NCBI GenBank assembly: GCA_963701995.1
Contig: OY969693.1
Coordinates: 1,860,001-1,924,000 of the forward strand
DNA length: 64,000 bases
Reading direction: 5' to 3'
From: Methanoflorens sp963701995
GTDB taxonomy: Archaea > Halobacteriota > Bog-38 > Methanoflorentales > Methanoflorentaceae
Both the position numbers and the translations under genes were made by a program. Shown here piece after piece: positions 1 to 9,042 of this stretch. The notes under the pieces were generated by a model. That model made no database searches. It saw only the letters and a program-made list of their open reading frames with translations, and was not told the origin of the DNA. Numbering within the stretch: position 1 is the first letter of the stretch; every line of letters starts with the position of its first letter.

Positions 1-609
1 CTGGGATCTCTTTTCGTTGCAGGAGTTTGTATTGACTCTTCAGGACTAAAGTACTTGGAGAGGATGGGGCTTAAAGACTCAAAAGCGCTGAGCCCGAAGC
101 GGCGCGAATTTCTGTCGAAACGGATCGAAAAGGTATGCGCCGTGCAATTACAAGAGATTACCGCTCAACAAATAGATGAACTTAGAACGGTGCTTACTGT
201 TAACGAAATCCTCGTGAAAGGTCATGCTCAAGCCTTGCGATATTTAAGGCCCGATGTAGCATTTGTTGATGCTGCTGACGTAAATGCATCGAGGTTCTCT
301 GAGCGCGTCAAGGAAGCGAGCGGGATAAACAAGGTAATCGCTGAACACAATGCAGATACAAATTATGCTATTGTGTCGGCTGCGTCAATCATCGCCAAAG
401 TGAGCAGAGATAGCAGCATAAGAGCCCTCGAACGCTCTCTCGGTGCCACTATTGGCAGTGGTTATCCGTCAGACGTTACCACGATTGCTTTTTTGAAAAA
501 TTGGTTGGATGCGCGAGGCGACCTGCCACCTGGAACGAGACGTTCTTGGAAAACGGCTCAGAACTTGTTGAGTTCTACCTCCGAGAAGCACGAAAGCAGC
601 CCTTCCTAA
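1..609 (+). CDS. rnhB: Ribonuclease HII (5'-truncated by window edge)
   Basis: Ribonuclease HII cleaves the RNA strand of RNA-DNA hybrids and removes single ribonucleotides from DNA. The reading frame is open from base 1 and lacks the first residues, including the usual N-terminal DEAGRG motif, which lies outside the window. The visible part has GLKDSKALSPKRR near the N-terminus, a central FVDAADVN stretch, and the C-terminal HNAD and SIIAKVSRD motifs of the archaeal enzyme, followed by GSGYPSD. It ends with TAA at 607-609. A downstream in-frame TTG at 55 is only an artefact of the truncation. NAD kinase converges on it with a 30-base gap. Confidence 0.93.
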   Translation: MGSLFVAGVCIDSSGLKYLERMGLKDSKALSPKRREFLSKRIEKVCAVQLQEITAQQIDELRTVLTVNEILVKGHAQALRYLRPDVAFVDAADVNASRFSERVKEASGINKVIAEHNADTNYAIVSAASIIAKVSRDSSIRALERSLGATIGSGYPSDVTTIAFLKNWLDARGDLPPGTRRSWKTAQNLLSSTSEKHESSPS

Positions 610-639
610 CGCCAACAAGAAGGCCCTTGTCGCGACGCC

Positions 640-1440
640 TTATCTCAGCTTCGTTAAGACTTTTTCAAAAAAACTCTTTTCGATAAGAACAAACAGCGAT
701 TTCTTTTCATCTTTGTCAAAGCGGATCTCATCGTCTTTGTGAACGGTTTCATTATATTGCCCGTCAATGACGATAGCAGCGTCCTTTTCCTCTATTTTGA
801 TGACTACGGTGCTCTCACCGTACACGACCCAAGGACGGGCCGAAAGCCTATAGGGCGCAAGAGGGACAATAAGGAATGCATCTACTCGTGGATCCACGAT
901 AGGACCACCAGCGCTCATTGCGTACGCGGTTGACCCGGTAGGCGTAGCGACGATAACGCCATCTGCACGCAGCACATCAAGAACATGGTCGTCTACCTTG
1001 ATGCTGCACTCAAGTATTTTTGCCGGTCGTGAAGTGACGATTACCGCCTCGTTGGTAGCGGACGGCAGGCGTCGGCCGTTGACTGACACTGCTAGTCTCG
1101 AGTGTGCCGAGACACTGAAGCCGTCGAGCAGGCTTTCAACGACGCTGAGCGCCCGTTCCGGGCTGACTTCCGCCAGGAAGCCGACTTTTCCGACGTTTAT
1201 GCCGACCACTGGAATCGGGTGTGGAATGTTTTGGAGAACTCGCAGGATCGTCCCATCGCCGCCTACGGTCACTATTACGTCGACATCGAAACGTTCGAGT
1301 TCCACCCCTTCTTGCCCAAGTGCGCGAGCGGTTTGATCGTCATAGATTGCATCAGCACGGCCTTTGATAGAACGGCCGATTTTGGTAGCTAAGTCGGTTG
1401 CTTCTTTAATATCACATCTAGAGACGATTCCTATGCGCAT
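640..1440 (-). CDS. nadK: NAD kinase
   Basis: This enzyme phosphorylates NAD (or NADH) to NADP in the cytoplasm. The 266-residue protein has the diagnostic GGDGT motif at residues 60-64 and the conserved GKVGFLAEV, TNEAVI and GSTAYAMSAGG segments of the NAD kinase family. Length is typical for the archaeal enzyme without the fused phosphatase domain. The ATG start at 1440 is supported by the beginning MRIGIVSR, a normal first beta strand. It is transcribed away from eif5A, with about 110 bases between the two starts serving both promoters. Confidence 0.95.
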   Translation of the reverse strand: MRIGIVSRCDIKEATDLATKIGRSIKGRADAIYDDQTARALGQEGVELERFDVDVIVTVGGDGTILRVLQNIPHPIPVVGINVGKVGFLAEVSPERALSVVESLLDGFSVSAHSRLAVSVNGRRLPSATNEAVIVTSRPAKILECSIKVDDHVLDVLRADGVIVATPTGSTAYAMSAGGPIVDPRVDAFLIVPLAPYRLSARPWVVYGESTVVIKIEEKDAAIVIDGQYNETVHKDDEIRFDKDEKKSLFVLIEKSFFEKVLTKLR

Positions 1441-1520
1441 TTCTACTGACCCAAATCTCGTCGTTTTTTTGAATAGCGTGCGTTGCTGGGCGCTAAGCCT
1501 TTTAGGTTAGTGCGTATACA

Positions 1521-1530
1521 TTTATATTTA
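1521..1530 (+). promoter_or_regulatory. TATA box for eif5A operon
   Basis: The A/T-only decamer centred near 1525 lies about 26 bases before the ATG at 1551. This is the archaeal TATA-to-start distance, so the mRNA is predicted to be leaderless or nearly so. The distance is read from the sequence; promoter function is inferred. Confidence 0.6.
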
Positions 1531-1550
1531 ATGCTTGTCTATTACCCCGT

Positions 1551-1934
1551 ATGAAGGAGCAAACGGAAATAAGAACGCTGAAAGTCGGCCGTTATATCAT
1601 AATTGACGATGAACCCTCTACTATAGTTAGTTTGGCAACATCAAAGCCTGGTAAGCACGGATCAGCCAAAGCGAGGATAGACGCGATCGGAGTTTTCGAT
1701 GGCCAAAAGCGATCGATCGTGCAGCCCGTTAGCGCCAAGATTTACGTCCCCATTGTCGAAAGAAAAGGGGCTCAAGTTCTTTCTGTTATGGGAAGTGTTG
1801 CGCAGCTCATGGATCTCAACGACTATTCGACTTTTGAGATTGAGATTCCGCCAGAATATATGGATAAACTGGAGGCAGGCAAAGACGTCACGTACCTGGA
1901 ATCGATGGGAAAGCGCAAATTAGATATCAAATAA
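1551..1934 (+). CDS. eif5A: Translation initiation factor 5A (hypusine-containing)
   Basis: aIF5A helps ribosomes form difficult peptide bonds and carries the modified residue hypusine. The 127-residue protein contains SKPGKHG, in which Lys35 is the expected modification site, followed by the OB-fold domain ending in the helix-rich C-terminus. Full length for an archaeal IF5A. It is the first gene of a run with agmatinase (31-base gap) and deoxyhypusine synthase, so polyamine supply, the modifying enzyme and its substrate protein are encoded together. Confidence 0.97.
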   Translation: MKEQTEIRTLKVGRYIIIDDEPSTIVSLATSKPGKHGSAKARIDAIGVFDGQKRSIVQPVSAKIYVPIVERKGAQVLSVMGSVAQLMDLNDYSTFEIEIPPEYMDKLEAGKDVTYLESMGKRKLDIK

Positions 1935-1965
1935 TAAATCCAACCAGACAGCTGACTTTTGACGC

Positions 1966-2838
1966 ATGATATTTGCCGATTCAGGTTCTGATTACGCAAG
2001 CAGTAAATACGTTATTCACGGCGTCTTGTTCGACGGCACGTCCTCTTTTAGATCGGGTTCCCGATGGGCGCCTGAAGCTCTACGCAAAGCTTCTCACAAT
2101 TTTGAGCCGTACGACTTTGAGTGTGATTGTGAGCTTTCAGAGTCGCTAGTGTGTGATATAGGCGATACGGAGTATGGCAACCTGGGCGACATGATTGCCG
2201 ATCTGGAGGCAACAACGTCTCGCATAGTGGAAGACGGAAAAGTTCCGATAGCGTTAGGCGGCGAGCACTCACTCACTTATCCCTGCGTCAGGGCCCTTGC
2301 GAACAAGATGGAGCTCATCGCGGTCATTTTTGATGCGCATCTAGATTTCAAAGAAAATTATCTCGGAAACGAATGCGGGCACGCGTGCGTCTCGCGGAAC
2401 GTATTCGGTCTTCCCGTGCCGCTGATTCAAATCGGAATTCGCAGTGGGGCGCGCGATGAGTATGAGAGGGCGCTAGACACCAGCGCTATTTATACGATGG
2501 ACCGGATTAGACGTGTGGGGATCAAAAAAATTTTGAATGATATTGCGCCGTCAGTCGAAAACAGGGCTGTGTATCTTTCCATTGACGTGGACGTTCTAGA
2601 CCCTGCATATGCGCCTGGAGTCGGAAATCCTGAGCCCTATGGGTTGACACCTTTGGAACTGCGAACGGCGATCAGAGAGATTTCATCTCGCGTGGTCGGT
2701 TTCGATATGGTTGAAATCACTCCCGATTACGATATGGGAATCTCGGCTCTTGTCGGCGCGAAACTTGTTCGAGATTTCTTATTTGCCCGCTTAATGGCGG
2801 ACTACGAAAAGCCACGGGAAGCGGAGACTATCCGGTGA
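1966..2838 (+). CDS. speB: Agmatinase
   Basis: A ureohydrolase that splits agmatine to putrescine and urea, a precursor step toward spermidine, the donor for hypusine. The 290-residue protein carries the binuclear manganese motifs GGEHS, DAHLDF and SIDVDVLDPA. Arginase is an alternative activity in this family, but the archaeal setting between eif5A and deoxyhypusine synthase favours agmatinase. Its TGA stop overlaps the GTG start of the next gene, indicating translational coupling. Confidence 0.92.
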   Translation: MIFADSGSDYASSKYVIHGVLFDGTSSFRSGSRWAPEALRKASHNFEPYDFECDCELSESLVCDIGDTEYGNLGDMIADLEATTSRIVEDGKVPIALGGEHSLTYPCVRALANKMELIAVIFDAHLDFKENYLGNECGHACVSRNVFGLPVPLIQIGIRSGARDEYERALDTSAIYTMDRIRRVGIKKILNDIAPSVENRAVYLSIDVDVLDPAYAPGVGNPEPYGLTPLELRTAIREISSRVVGFDMVEITPDYDMGISALVGAKLVRDFLFARLMADYEKPREAETIR

Positions 2839-3750
2839 ACTCTGTCAAACACGCAAAGCTGGGAAAAGGCATCACTGTAGCGGACTTAATGAAACAGTAC
2901 CGAAAACTGCGCTTTTGGAGCCGGTCGCCTAGCGAAGGCTGCTAAAATATACAAAGAAATGCAAGCTGAAGACGTCACGAGCTTTTTTGGCCTCGCTGGC
3001 GCCATGATTCCAGCAGGAATGCGGCAAGTTGTGGCTGACATGATTAGGCGCCGCGATATTGATGTGCTGGTTACCACAGGCGCCAATCTTGTGCACGACA
3101 TGATCGAAGCTTTCGGAGGCGAGCATTGTCAAGGACAATGCACTGCGAACGATATCGAACTAAAAAACTGCAAGATTGATAGGATATATGACGTTTATTT
3201 GGCTGACCAACATTTCACAACGTTTGAAGACAGGTTTGACGCGATAGTTGCTGATATTCTCGATTCCCACCCACAAAAGCTGTTTACGATTTGCGATTTT
3301 TTGCAGGAGATAGGGTCACGCATAGAGGACAAAAACTCTATTCTACGGGCCGCTGTAGATAACGACGTGCCTGTGTTTTGTCCGGCCATCGCTGACTCAT
3401 CGATCGGGCTTCAGAGTTGGGTGTTTGGGTATAAGCGCGATCTTCAAGTCGACACGTTCAAGGATATTCGGCAAATAATGGACATCTGCTACAAAGCACG
3501 ACGAGCAGGAGCGCTTTTTGTTGGCGGAGGCGTTCCAAAGAACTTCATTATGCAGTCCATGCTTCTTATTCCCAAAGGGTTTGATTTCGCCATTCAACTC
3601 ACAATGGATACCCCTGAGACTGGGGGGCTCTCCGGTGCCACTTTGGATGAGGCGAAATCATGGGGGAAGATAGGTGAGTATGCTGATACGGTAACAGTGT
3701 ACTCAGACGCTACTATCACCCTGCCGATCTTAGTAGCTGCCACATTGTGA
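2835..3750 (+). CDS. dys: Deoxyhypusine synthase, with apparent +1 frameshift near residue 24
   Basis: Transfers the aminobutyl group of spermidine to Lys35 of aIF5A. A continuous downstream frame from ATG 2959 gives 263 residues with FGLAGAMIPAGMR and the catalytic lysine in SWGKI. The conserved N-terminal part is split. GTG at 2835 overlaps the agmatinase stop and reads VKHAKLGKGITVADLM until about 2906. The family motif FGAGRLAKAAKIYKEM then follows in a frame shifted by +1. Removing one A or C at 2904-2907 restores a product of about 305 residues, the family's normal length. The gene is essential in archaea, so a sequencing indel at the AAAA run or recoding is likelier than loss. Confidence 0.9.
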
Positions 3751-3775
3751 AAACCTGCGTTTCGATTTTGAAAGG

Positions 3776-4444
3776 CTAGAAGCGTCTGCCTGAAACTCGA
3801 TCTAAGTCAAAGCGCGCTGTTTTCGCGATTGCCATCACAGCAAATGTTCCCGCCTGTACAGGATCAGTGACTACTAGGTCTGCGATTTCCGGCACGGACC
3901 CCGCCATGTTCAGAGCAATTACCTTAAAACCCTCTTTTTGTAGCTTCTTGACCTCCTCAGCGATTTTTCCCCCCATAAGCGAGCCTGCGAGCACCAATAT
4001 GCTTGCGCGATGCGTCCTAGATACTGCATTTACTGCTTTCGCTATATTGTCTTCGTCTACTATTGGCAATGTGTCAATGCTAATTCGTTCTCCGCGTATG
4101 TTATGTCTATCAGCTTCCGTAATGGCTCCGAGGGCTACTTGCGCGACCTGAGCGCCACCGCCGATTATAATGATTCTGGAGCCCCAAATCTTCTCGAAAG
4201 GCTCATGAAAAGAAATGCTGTCGACATCAGAGATGGCCTCAAGCTTTTTAGCCAAGTCTGGCACGCTTGAGACGTTCGCGATCTCCATATAGATTTCAGC
4301 CAAGCCCTTGTGCTTCCCCTTCGTGAGAATAAACTGTTGGGTATACCGTATATTACCTTCAAAACGGGCTACTGCCGCGGCAACATCTCTCAAAACGCCG
4401 GGCTTGTCTTGGCATATAACATTTATCGCTGTTGAGTTCTCCAT
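3776..4444 (-). CDS. ACT domain / DUF5612 protein
   Basis: An archaeal protein of 222 residues with an N-terminal ACT-type ligand-binding domain (residues about 5-75, beginning INVICQDKPGVLRDVAAAVA). The C-terminal DUF5612-like alpha/beta domain includes IIIIGGGAQVAQVALGAI and a VLAGSLMGG segment. ACT domains usually sense amino acids. The ligand is unknown and no catalytic function can be named. Its start lies 5 bases after the stop of mtnA on the same strand, so the two are probably co-transcribed. Confidence 0.8.
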   Translation of the reverse strand: MENSTAINVICQDKPGVLRDVAAAVARFEGNIRYTQQFILTKGKHKGLAEIYMEIANVSSVPDLAKKLEAISDVDSISFHEPFEKIWGSRIIIIGGGAQVAQVALGAITEADRHNIRGERISIDTLPIVDEDNIAKAVNAVSRTHRASILVLAGSLMGGKIAEEVKKLQKEGFKVIALNMAGSVPEIADLVVTDPVQAGTFAVMAIAKTARFDLDRVSGRRF

Positions 4445-4449
4445 CGCGG

Positions 4450-5484
4450 TCAGTTCCGGGTATCAGATCTGTGAAAGATGTGTTGCGGGTCTATGATGCC
4501 TTCTTCGGTTATTATTCCAGTGATGAATTCGACGGGTGTCGCATCAAACGCAGGGTTTTCAACCTGCACAGAGCTCGGGGCAATTTGTTGCCCACCCCAG
4601 AATCTGAGTTCATTGGCGTCGCGCTCCTCAATCTCGACGACGGAGCTTTCATAATCGAAGGTTGACAACGGCGCGGCAACGTAAAACGGTATGCCATGAC
4701 TCTTGGCACAGATAGCGAGCATATACGTTCCGACCTTGTTGTAAACTTCCGATCGGGTAATCCGGTCTGCCCCGACTATTACGTGGTCGATTTTTCCTTG
4801 CCTCATCATCCAAGCCGCCATGTTGTCGGCGACCAAGGTGGTTGGAATGTTGTCTTCGAGCAACTCAAACGCTGTGATGCGGCTGCCCTGGTTGAGTGGT
4901 CTTGTCTCACACGCATATACGGCGATCCGCTTTCCTTCCTGTATTGCCGAGCGAATGATTCCCAAGGCAGTCCCCCAGCCTACGGTGGCGAGCCTTCCTG
5001 CGTTGCAGTAGGTCATGACGACGTCACCATCTTTAAGCAAAGACGCGCCCACGACGCTTAAAGCTTTATTGGTGATCACATCTTCTTCTGCTATGCGTAT
5101 CGCTTCGTCGAGCGCCGTTTCTCGGACTTCGTCAGACGTGATGCAGAGATCTATCGCTTTCAGAACGCGATCAACTCCATAAAACAGATTGGCGGCAGTT
5201 GGTCGTGTTTCTAGAATTGACCTAGCTGCCGCATGCACGTGGGTCTTTAAGTTAGATACAGTACGAGCCGTCGAGTTGTGCGCCGCAAGAGCAATGCCGT
5301 AGGCGCCGGCCGCTCCGAGAGCCGGCGCTCCGCGTATTTTTAATTTGTTTATTGCAATGATGAGCTGATTGATTGTTGTAATTTTGATGAGCTTATAGGC
5401 GATTGGAAGTTTCGTTTGGTCGACTAACATAATGGCGCCGTCGTGCCAGAAAATCGTTAGTTTCTCGGTAAACTCCCGGTCCAT
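4450..5484 (-). CDS. mtnA: S-methyl-5-thioribose-1-phosphate isomerase (eIF2B-alpha family)
   Basis: Predicted to isomerise methylthioribose-1-phosphate to methylthioribulose-1-phosphate in methionine salvage, or 5-deoxyribose-1-phosphate analogues in methanogen-type salvage. The 344-residue sequence has the MtnA motifs IRGAPALGAAGAYG, YCNAGRLATVGWGTALG and GADRI. These separate it from ribose-1,5-bisphosphate isomerase and true eIF2B subunits. The ATG at 5484 gives an N-terminus (FWHDGAIMLVDQTKLP) that aligns with family members. No other methionine-salvage gene is adjacent. Confidence 0.87.
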   Translation of the reverse strand: MDREFTEKLTIFWHDGAIMLVDQTKLPIAYKLIKITTINQLIIAINKLKIRGAPALGAAGAYGIALAAHNSTARTVSNLKTHVHAAARSILETRPTAANLFYGVDRVLKAIDLCITSDEVRETALDEAIRIAEEDVITNKALSVVGASLLKDGDVVMTYCNAGRLATVGWGTALGIIRSAIQEGKRIAVYACETRPLNQGSRITAFELLEDNIPTTLVADNMAAWMMRQGKIDHVIVGADRITRSEVYNKVGTYMLAICAKSHGIPFYVAAPLSTFDYESSVVEIEERDANELRFWGGQQIAPSSVQVENPAFDATPVEFITGIITEEGIIDPQHIFHRSDTRN

Positions 5485-5724
5485 ATTCTTTACTAGGAAT
5501 TCAAGTTTACAAGCTTAACGGTGCTATTACTCCGGAGCTCGTGTCAACGCCTCACCGTTCGAACGAATGGTTCTTTACTTCTCCAAAACAGAACGAAAGC
5601 CTCTAATCTAAGCCTAGTGTCGGAATCTGGTGCAAAAAAGGAGTCATTTTCAAGTTTTGTGCAATTCATTATCCTATAACAACCATTAAGTAATAGGTGT
5701 AGTTAACTGTCTGCAGAAATCGCA

Positions 5725-6243
5725 ATGCTTGCAGATGATCTTATTCGGGCAACGTTTTCATCCGACGAGGAACTCAAGAGTACTCTTTTGCAAGCGATAA
5801 AAGAACTCGGATATACAGTTACCAAGTTTGCTGACATATCAGGCGTGTCATCTAGCACGCTTTACAAAATTATTTCAGGAGAACGCGAACCAAATCTCAA
5901 AACACTCAGAGAGATCGTCCGAGCAGTAAGACGACTCGAAGGAGCCTCAAAGAAGGGCGATCTTATTGCCGTCGTCGCTGCAAGGCCTGTGCTTGACAAG
6001 ATAACGGAAAGGACCATGATGATAGAAGGAAAAGAAATTGTAATCAGAGAGTATCCAGCTACGTCAATTGAGGAAGCTTTGATTGCAGCTATCCACGCTG
6101 AACGCGACGGAGCGCTCGCATTGGTTTGCGCCCCCATCGTCAGTCCTACAGTTGAAAAAATCTTGCGGATCCCCGTCGCATCCATTATGCCGCAGAATAG
6201 CCTGATCGAAGCGATCAGACTCGCCGCGCGGAAAATCGGTTGA
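5725..6243 (+). CDS. XRE-type HTH transcriptional regulator
   Basis: A 172-residue protein with a Cro/CI-type helix-turn-helix at about residues 30-60 (TKFADISGVSSSTLYKIISG is the recognition region). A C-terminal alpha/beta domain follows, with the repeated hydrophobic strands ALALVCAPIVS and IPVASIMP, which probably bind a small ligand. Archaeal proteins of this layout are annotated only as predicted regulators. It stands alone. An A/T-rich element near 5670-5690 may hold its promoter. The target genes are unknown. Confidence 0.8.
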   Translation: MLADDLIRATFSSDEELKSTLLQAIKELGYTVTKFADISGVSSSTLYKIISGEREPNLKTLREIVRAVRRLEGASKKGDLIAVVAARPVLDKITERTMMIEGKEIVIREYPATSIEEALIAAIHAERDGALALVCAPIVSPTVEKILRIPVASIMPQNSLIEAIRLAARKIG

Positions 6244-6458
6244 CCGATGTAATGCAGTAACTCCGTTCAATCGGCAAGCAACGTTTTCTTAGGCGCACAA
6301 ACCCAATGAGGACGTCTTCAAGGCTAAAAGTGTTTGGTAGGGCCCTACGCTCTTGATCGCGGAGCAAATCCGCTTACGCTCGAGCTTAGGTTTGCGTGAG
6401 GTAGTATACAATCTGCGCGCAATCGAGTTGAATGCGCTTGCGATTCGTGGGAAGAGTT

Positions 6459-6935
6459 TCAAATCAAGTATGTCGCGATATCGCTATCGATGATGCTTTC
6501 GCAGTAGCCACAGCGTAGGACAAACGAATCGAGAACTCTAAACTTAGAATAGATCGGCTCTGCGCTATTTGAGATGCAATTTAGATTCGGGCATCGAACG
6601 ACGTGGGTTATCAAATCCGGCAAGACGACTGACTTCTTTTGTGCCACTTCGTAGTCTCTTATGATGTTGATCGTCGCCTGTGGGGCTATCAGAGCAATTT
6701 TGTCTACTTCTGCCGGGACTAGCTCGCGGTCTTCAATCTTGACGATATCTTTTCGCCCGAATGCCAGCCTCTTGCTTGGCACATTCATGACCACACTAAC
6801 GATAGCGGTCGTGGTTCCAGTTATGCCGAGTATTCTTAGCACGTTAAGGGCGTTTCCGGCGGTGATATGGTCTATGACAGAACCGTTTCGAATCGATCGG
6901 ACTCTCAGTTCCTCCTTGTCTTTGTCTGGAATCAT
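6459..6935 (-). CDS. pyrI: Aspartate carbamoyltransferase regulatory chain
   Basis: Binds CTP/ATP and allosterically controls the catalytic PyrB chains. The 158-residue protein has the N-terminal nucleotide-binding domain (VRSIRNGSVIDHITAGNAL). The C-terminal zinc domain has paired cysteines CPNLNC and CGYC, four ligands as in the E. coli chain. Its ATG overlaps the pyrB stop by four bases (ATGA), so the subunits are translationally coupled. Confidence 0.96.
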   Translation of the reverse strand: MIPDKDKEELRVRSIRNGSVIDHITAGNALNVLRILGITGTTTAIVSVVMNVPSKRLAFGRKDIVKIEDRELVPAEVDKIALIAPQATINIIRDYEVAQKKSVVLPDLITHVVRCPNLNCISNSAEPIYSKFRVLDSFVLRCGYCESIIDSDIATYLI

Positions 6936-7834
6936 GTCGCACCATTCAAGAGAATCGCAAGCAACGCCATTCTGACAGGGATCCCATAGAACGCTTGTTT
7001 GAAGTACTTCGCGTATTTCGTTTGATCAACTTCTTGAGCTATTTCGTCTACGCGCGGCAGAGGATGCATGATAATCAGATTATCGCGCACTCCCTCCAAA
7101 ACTGGCAGCGTTATCCTGTAGCTTTTGGCGATGCGCAAATATTCGTTTGGATCAGGAAATCGTTCTTTTTGTATTCGCGTGACATAGAGCACATCTACGT
7201 CGCGAATGACCTCGTCGATGTCTTCAGTTAATGTGACGGAATCTAGCGTACTAACGATGTGCTTGGGCATTTGGAGCCCCTCAGGGGCTACAAGTGTGAT
7301 GTTCGCATCGTACATATTCAAGGCATAGGCCAGGGAATGGGCAGTCCGTCCGTATTTGAGATCTCCTAGCAAAGCGATGTCGAGGTCGTGTAAATGACTC
7401 TCCTTTTTTATTGTATAGAGATCGAGAAGAGTTTGAGTGGGGTGATGACCCGCTCCATCGCCTCCGTTAATGATGGGAACGCTTGATATTTCGCTAGCCA
7501 TGCGCGCTGCTCCCTCCCTCGGATGTCGCAGAACGATCGCATCTGCGTATCCACCCGCGACTTTTATCGTGTCAGCAAGGGTTTCACCTTTTAGCACAGA
7601 GCTCTCTTGCGATGTTAAGCTTAAAGTAGAGCCGCCGAGCCGCTTCATCGCTGAGTCAAACGAAAGTTGCGTTCTCGTACTAGGTTCGAAAAAAAGCAGC
7701 GCCAATATCCGTCTTTGGAGCAGCCGCACGCCTGCTTTTGCGCACGGTATCATTTTTTCAGCATAGTGCAGCACAAAGTCCACATCATCGCGCGTTAAAT
7801 CTCGCATTGAAACGATGTGTTTTTGCTTGAACAT
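6932..7834 (-). CDS. pyrB: Aspartate carbamoyltransferase catalytic chain
   Basis: Catalyses carbamoyl phosphate plus L-aspartate to carbamoyl-aspartate in pyrimidine synthesis. Motifs seen include FFEPSTRTQLSF (carbamoyl phosphate loop), HPTQTLLDLYTI and MHPLPRVDEI. The open frame extends to 7924, but the ATG at 7834 (MFKQKHIVSMRDL) matches where family members begin and gives the normal length of about 300 residues. The extra 30 residues upstream have no family counterpart. It is co-transcribed with pyrI. Confidence 0.95.
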   Translation of the reverse strand: MFKQKHIVSMRDLTRDDVDFVLHYAEKMIPCAKAGVRLLQRRILALLFFEPSTRTQLSFDSAMKRLGGSTLSLTSQESSVLKGETLADTIKVAGGYADAIVLRHPREGAARMASEISSVPIINGGDGAGHHPTQTLLDLYTIKKESHLHDLDIALLGDLKYGRTAHSLAYALNMYDANITLVAPEGLQMPKHIVSTLDSVTLTEDIDEVIRDVDVLYVTRIQKERFPDPNEYLRIAKSYRITLPVLEGVRDNLIIMHPLPRVDEIAQEVDQTKYAKYFKQAFYGIPVRMALLAILLNGAT

Positions 7835-7931
7835 CTTATGAGTATTGTTAACTGAGGCTTTTATAGTTTGTTGAGTGTCGTCTTTTCTGGTCACAAGTGC
7901 CCACGTAGGTGTTGCGGTTGGCACATATGCG

Positions 7932-8987
7932 TCACAGGCGCTTGATGACAGCCTCTACCTCCCGTCTGTAGGCGTCTTGATCGTAACCACATATATAAGC
8001 TAGGGTCATGGCCCCCCCTGCCCCCACACCTTCTTTCACCTCTCCCCGCTCATATTTCTGAAGCGCAGCAACCGAGCTTTTTGAGAAGCCTGGATCGGCG
8101 CTAAACGCATCAATGTCCAACGCCTTAACTAGCTTCATAAACCGCGCTGAACGATCGTCAAAGACGTACTTTGTCGTAGCTAGTGCAAGGTTGGCGGAAA
8201 CGTTGAGTGCACGCAACGCGGCTGCAACTGCACCCATTTGCGTTCCGCCTGCTAAAATAACTTCTTTTCCGGAGCGGAGGAAACCTTCGGTGAGTCCGAC
8301 CGCACAGGGCATCATTGGATCACCAAGTAGTTCAATAGCTCGCATAGGATCGTTTCGCAAGTTTCCCGTACTAATAGAAGCCCTTCGCATCGCCTCTCTT
8401 GCCACTTTTTCTTTCAAAGCCATCGGATTCGTCGCGAGGCTGCTGCTCACGTTAGCGGTTAAGCCGAGCGCTCGCAGCACGCACAGCGCGGTGGTTGTGC
8501 CTCCAGGAATAGTCTCCCCTATTATTGCTAAGTCGCAGTCACAGCACGCAGCGAGCTTTTTGGCAGCATTTTCGATTGCGTTAGCGTCGGGCACTGCCGG
8601 CGCAAATCGGATGTCGCTGCCGTGTTTCGTTCGCAAGTCGTAGTAGGGGACTCCCGGAACAATCTTCAAGCCTGAGTTTATCAACAGGTGCGCGCTTTGC
8701 GACAGATTAAGGCCGGCACGTGTGAGAACGGCAGGGGTGACGGCTCCAGACGGCGCATCAGGCATTACTCCAATGGTTTTCAGTTTTCCGTTGGAGACAA
8801 TTTCAGCGTCAGCAGCTGGCGTGTGTTGAATGTATGCTGCAGTGCTTCCAGCACCTGATATGCCGGGAATAGTCGCTGTATCCGAATTGGAGAGAATCAA
8901 AACGAAAAGCGGGCGCTCAACGCCGCTGTACCTTTTCCTAACGTCTAAAGGTCGCCCTGAACCGTTGTAGCAGTTCGTCACCCACAT
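7932..8987 (-). CDS. cobT: Archaeal nicotinate-nucleotide phosphoribosyltransferase, CobT-like
   Basis: A 351-residue member of the archaeal CobT family (UPF0284/TIGR00303), expected to activate the lower ligand base of cobamides by transferring phosphoribose from nicotinate mononucleotide. The diagnostic stretch IIGETIPGGTTTALCVLRAL is present, as are IPGISGAGSTAAYIQHTPAAD near the N-terminus and a Gly-rich C-terminus (GVGAGGAMTLAY). cbiP and cbiB lie about 36 kb further on, consistent with cobamide synthesis or salvage. The exact start among the first 30 residues is uncertain. Confidence 0.86.
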   Translation of the reverse strand: MWVTNCYNGSGRPLDVRKRYSGVERPLFVLILSNSDTATIPGISGAGSTAAYIQHTPAADAEIVSNGKLKTIGVMPDAPSGAVTPAVLTRAGLNLSQSAHLLINSGLKIVPGVPYYDLRTKHGSDIRFAPAVPDANAIENAAKKLAACCDCDLAIIGETIPGGTTTALCVLRALGLTANVSSSLATNPMALKEKVAREAMRRASISTGNLRNDPMRAIELLGDPMMPCAVGLTEGFLRSGKEVILAGGTQMGAVAAALRALNVSANLALATTKYVFDDRSARFMKLVKALDIDAFSADPGFSKSSVAALQKYERGEVKEGVGAGGAMTLAYICGYDQDAYRREVEAVIKRL

Positions 8988-9042
8988 GACAACGAATCCT
9001 GTGTGCCCTCTTCTTCGGTTTTACACCCGTGCGGCCGTTTTT

